From contig SDOX01000158.1 in assembly GCA_004565275.1 (NCBI GenBank), forward strand, positions 238,583-302,582: a DNA stretch of 64,000 nucleotides, written 5' to 3'. Made by a program: the position numbers and the translations under genes. The DNA is from Nannochloropsis salina CCMP1776 (Eukaryota > Sar > Eustigmatophyceae > Eustigmatales > Monodopsidaceae). Position 1 is the first letter of the stretch; each line of letters starts with the position of its first letter. The notes below the pieces were generated by a model. The model worked only from the letters and a program-made list of their open reading frames with translations, was not told the DNA's origin and ran no database searches. Shown in pieces: positions 62,569-64,000 of the stretch.

Positions 62569-63855
62569 TCACCACGAGGAAGAGTCCATGCCTAGGGCGG
62601 AAATCAACTCTCCCTGCGCCGTCGGGGACAAGACCGAGCCCAGGTCCTCGAATCGGGCAAACGCTTCCTCTGGAGCTAGGCCCGCGTCCCCTCCCTCCTT
62701 GCCCCGGTCCATGGGGGAGAGAGGCATGAGCATGGGGGGGGGCACTTTCAAGATACCCGGAGGCTCCGAGAGCGAGTGGCGTCCGTCTCGCGGGCCCCGA
62801 TGGCCCATCGGCAGGGCCATGCTGCCCCTGCGCAGGTCTTGACCCGTAGTCCCCTCCATCTCCGCGCCCCTCGTATCCAGGGCGCGTTTTTCCTTGTCAG
62901 GATCCATGGGTAGGTCGCGTGGCTCCCCCAGGCCTCCCTCCCTCCCCGGCTGCGTCCCCACGTCCTCCCTCTCTATGCTTAGGTCCGTATGGCGCCCCGT
63001 GCTCCCCTCCTGGCCACCACAGGCAGCTGCAGCCGTCCCGCCCGTTTTCTCCGCCCTCCGGTTCCGCTGCCGGATCTGTCCTGCCCCTACCCCATTCCCG
63101 CCTCTCTCCCCAGGGGGACCCTCCTCCCCCTGCGATCCCGCCCCGTGCTTAGTGGGGAGGGAGGACGAGGGCGGGAAGGAGGACGGGCCTGACGCCTTTG
63201 ACAACGAGGTCGCACTTGTCCCCCCTGCGCCTCCTGCCTCTGTCCTTTCCCCCTTGGCGAGCCCGTGTCCATCCTCCTCCACCTCCCCCCCGCCTTCCCT
63301 CCCTGCCTCCTTCCCCCTCCCTCCTTCCCCCCGCGACTTCGATCCCGTCGCAGCCACCGCGGCCATGGCCCTCTCCTTCTTCCTCAAATACCTCTGGTAC
63401 TTGCTCAACACCTCTTCCTCCCGCATCCCTAGACCGCGTCGGGCCGCTGCGTCGGCCCATACCGCTTTTTCCATTTTGGCGCGAAGCTCGACGATACGAA
63501 TGTTGTTCCGGTGATGGAGGCGGCGGGCCCGGCGCTCGTCTTGGCGCAAAAAGAGGCCTACCTCTGCTTCCAGGACCGCCACGTTCCCTCCTTCCCGCCC
63601 TCCTTCCCGCCCTCCCTTCCGTCCGTCCCTCCCTCCGAACAGGGCCATCGTCCGGAGATAATGCCGCAGAGCCCGGTCTCGGTCGGTGAGGTCCCACACA
63701 CCCAGGGACGCCAGCTCCTGGCTCAGGCGGTCGTCCACGTGGCTCCGGACCAAGTGCTCGACAGAGATTGCCCCGCGCGGGGTTCGCGGGGAAGGGAGGA
63801 CGAAGACCCGGTTGGGGGAGGGGAGGGGAGCGAGGGGGGCTTCTGGAAGGGCCAA
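62569..63855 (-). CDS. Unknown protein, partial at 5' side, Gly/Ser/Arg-rich
   Basis: Open frame of 428 codons ending at 62569. No ATG starts it: the first codon at 63855 is TTG, so it probably continues into an upstream exon toward or beyond the window edge. A possible acceptor (GTTAG) lies near 63930. The upstream part has ordinary helical sequence: ISVEHLVRSHVDDRLSQEL, TDRDRALRHYLRTMALFG, AVLEAEVGLFLRQDERRARR, NIRIVELRAKMEKAVWADAA and REEEVLSKYQRYLRKKERAM. The rest is Gly/Ser/Arg/Glu-rich and disordered, ending with PEEAFARFEDLGSVLSPTAQ and LISALGMDSSSW. No domain recognised; the charged helical part may be coiled coil. Confidence 0.5.
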   Translation of the reverse strand: MALPEAPLAPLPSPNRVFVLPSPRTPRGAISVEHLVRSHVDDRLSQELASLGVWDLTDRDRALRHYLRTMALFGGRDGRKGGREGGREGGNVAVLEAEVGLFLRQDERRARRLHHRNNIRIVELRAKMEKAVWADAAARRGLGMREEEVLSKYQRYLRKKERAMAAVAATGSKSRGEGGRGKEAGREGGGEVEEDGHGLAKGERTEAGGAGGTSATSLSKASGPSSFPPSSSLPTKHGAGSQGEEGPPGERGGNGVGAGQIRQRNRRAEKTGGTAAAACGGQEGSTGRHTDLSIEREDVGTQPGREGGLGEPRDLPMDPDKEKRALDTRGAEMEGTTGQDLRRGSMALPMGHRGPRDGRHSLSEPPGILKVPPPMLMPLSPMDRGKEGGDAGLAPEEAFARFEDLGSVLSPTAQGELISALGMDSSSW

Positions 63856-64000
63856 GGCTGGCTTGTCGACAGGGGAAGGCGGGGAGGGCAGGGGGGGGGC
63901 GTGAGGGAGGGGGAGGACGGCCAGGAGCTAACGGAGGGCTGTGGGGAGGAGGTGGGGAGGGGGGAATGGTCCTGGGGCTGGCGTCGAGGGAGGGGAGGAG
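63856..64000. other. Right edge, probable 5' continuation of the partial gene
   Basis: G-rich on the plus strand. Too short to resolve exon structure. Confidence 0.3.

Overview
This is nuclear genomic DNA of a photosynthetic stramenopile, most likely a eustigmatophyte of the Nannochloropsis/Microchloropsis type. That assignment is inference from three observations. The genes are GC-rich and compact with short GT-AG introns. Introns and spacers carry long (GGGA)n/(TCCC)n tracts. At least five proteins begin with a hydrophobic signal peptide ending in an ASAF-like Ala-Phe step (AKA-FIP, ALA-FIP, CNA-FQA, TRA-FLV, TSA-FRA), the bipartite plastid-targeting signal of algae with secondary red-type plastids. 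There is no sign of operons, Shine-Dalgarno sites, CRISPR or transposons.

Layout, left to right. AT-rich spacer; serine palmitoyltransferase subunit LCB1 (+); an unknown membrane protein (-) running into a 100-N gap at 3889; proteasome beta-1 (+); a plastid membrane protein, possibly two fused gene models (-); plastid cpn10/GroES (+); DEAD-box helicase of the DBP3 type (+). A disturbed block follows (15.3-23 kb): a small membrane protein exon, a displaced central piece of a FAN1 nuclease gene, a second 100-N gap at 16905, an ankyrin/WW membrane protein (-), then a long Pro/Ser-rich frame and the carboxy-terminal VRR-NUC exons of FAN1. Next come a MAPEG/MGST1-like protein (-), a SAP-domain protein (-), a plastid-targeted SANT-like protein (+), aspartate-semialdehyde dehydrogenase (-), retromer VPS26 (+), a mitochondrial-carrier-fold protein with a repeat-rich plastid-type amino terminus (-), an Lsm11-like protein (+), a GIY-YIG/NFU fusion (-), a Pumilio protein (+), a membrane-anchored C69 dipeptidase (-), a low-complexity unknown (-), a leucine-rich-repeat protein (-), FAD glycerol-3-phosphate dehydrogenase (+), TCTP (+), and a partial unknown gene at the right edge (-).

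The genes are mostly housekeeping and do not form one pathway. Themes are plastid proteostasis and Fe-S assembly (cpn10, NFU), RNA metabolism (DBP3, Lsm11, PUF), membrane lipid and redox metabolism (LCB1, G3PDH, MAPEG) and trafficking (VPS26). Spliced models below were built by hand from in-frame GT-AG junctions; for proteasome beta-1, DBP3, VPS26, ASADH, cpn10, TCTP, MAPEG, the SANT-like gene, the ankyrin/WW gene and the dipeptidase every junction keeps the frame.

The most notable result is that the FAN1 gene is out of order. Its central TPR/nuclease segment lies upstream of a gap and of an opposite-strand gene, while its VRR-NUC end lies 5 kb further on. A sequence of about 60 bp is repeated on both sides of the displaced piece. 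This looks like a repeat-driven assembly error, though a real rearrangement is not excluded.
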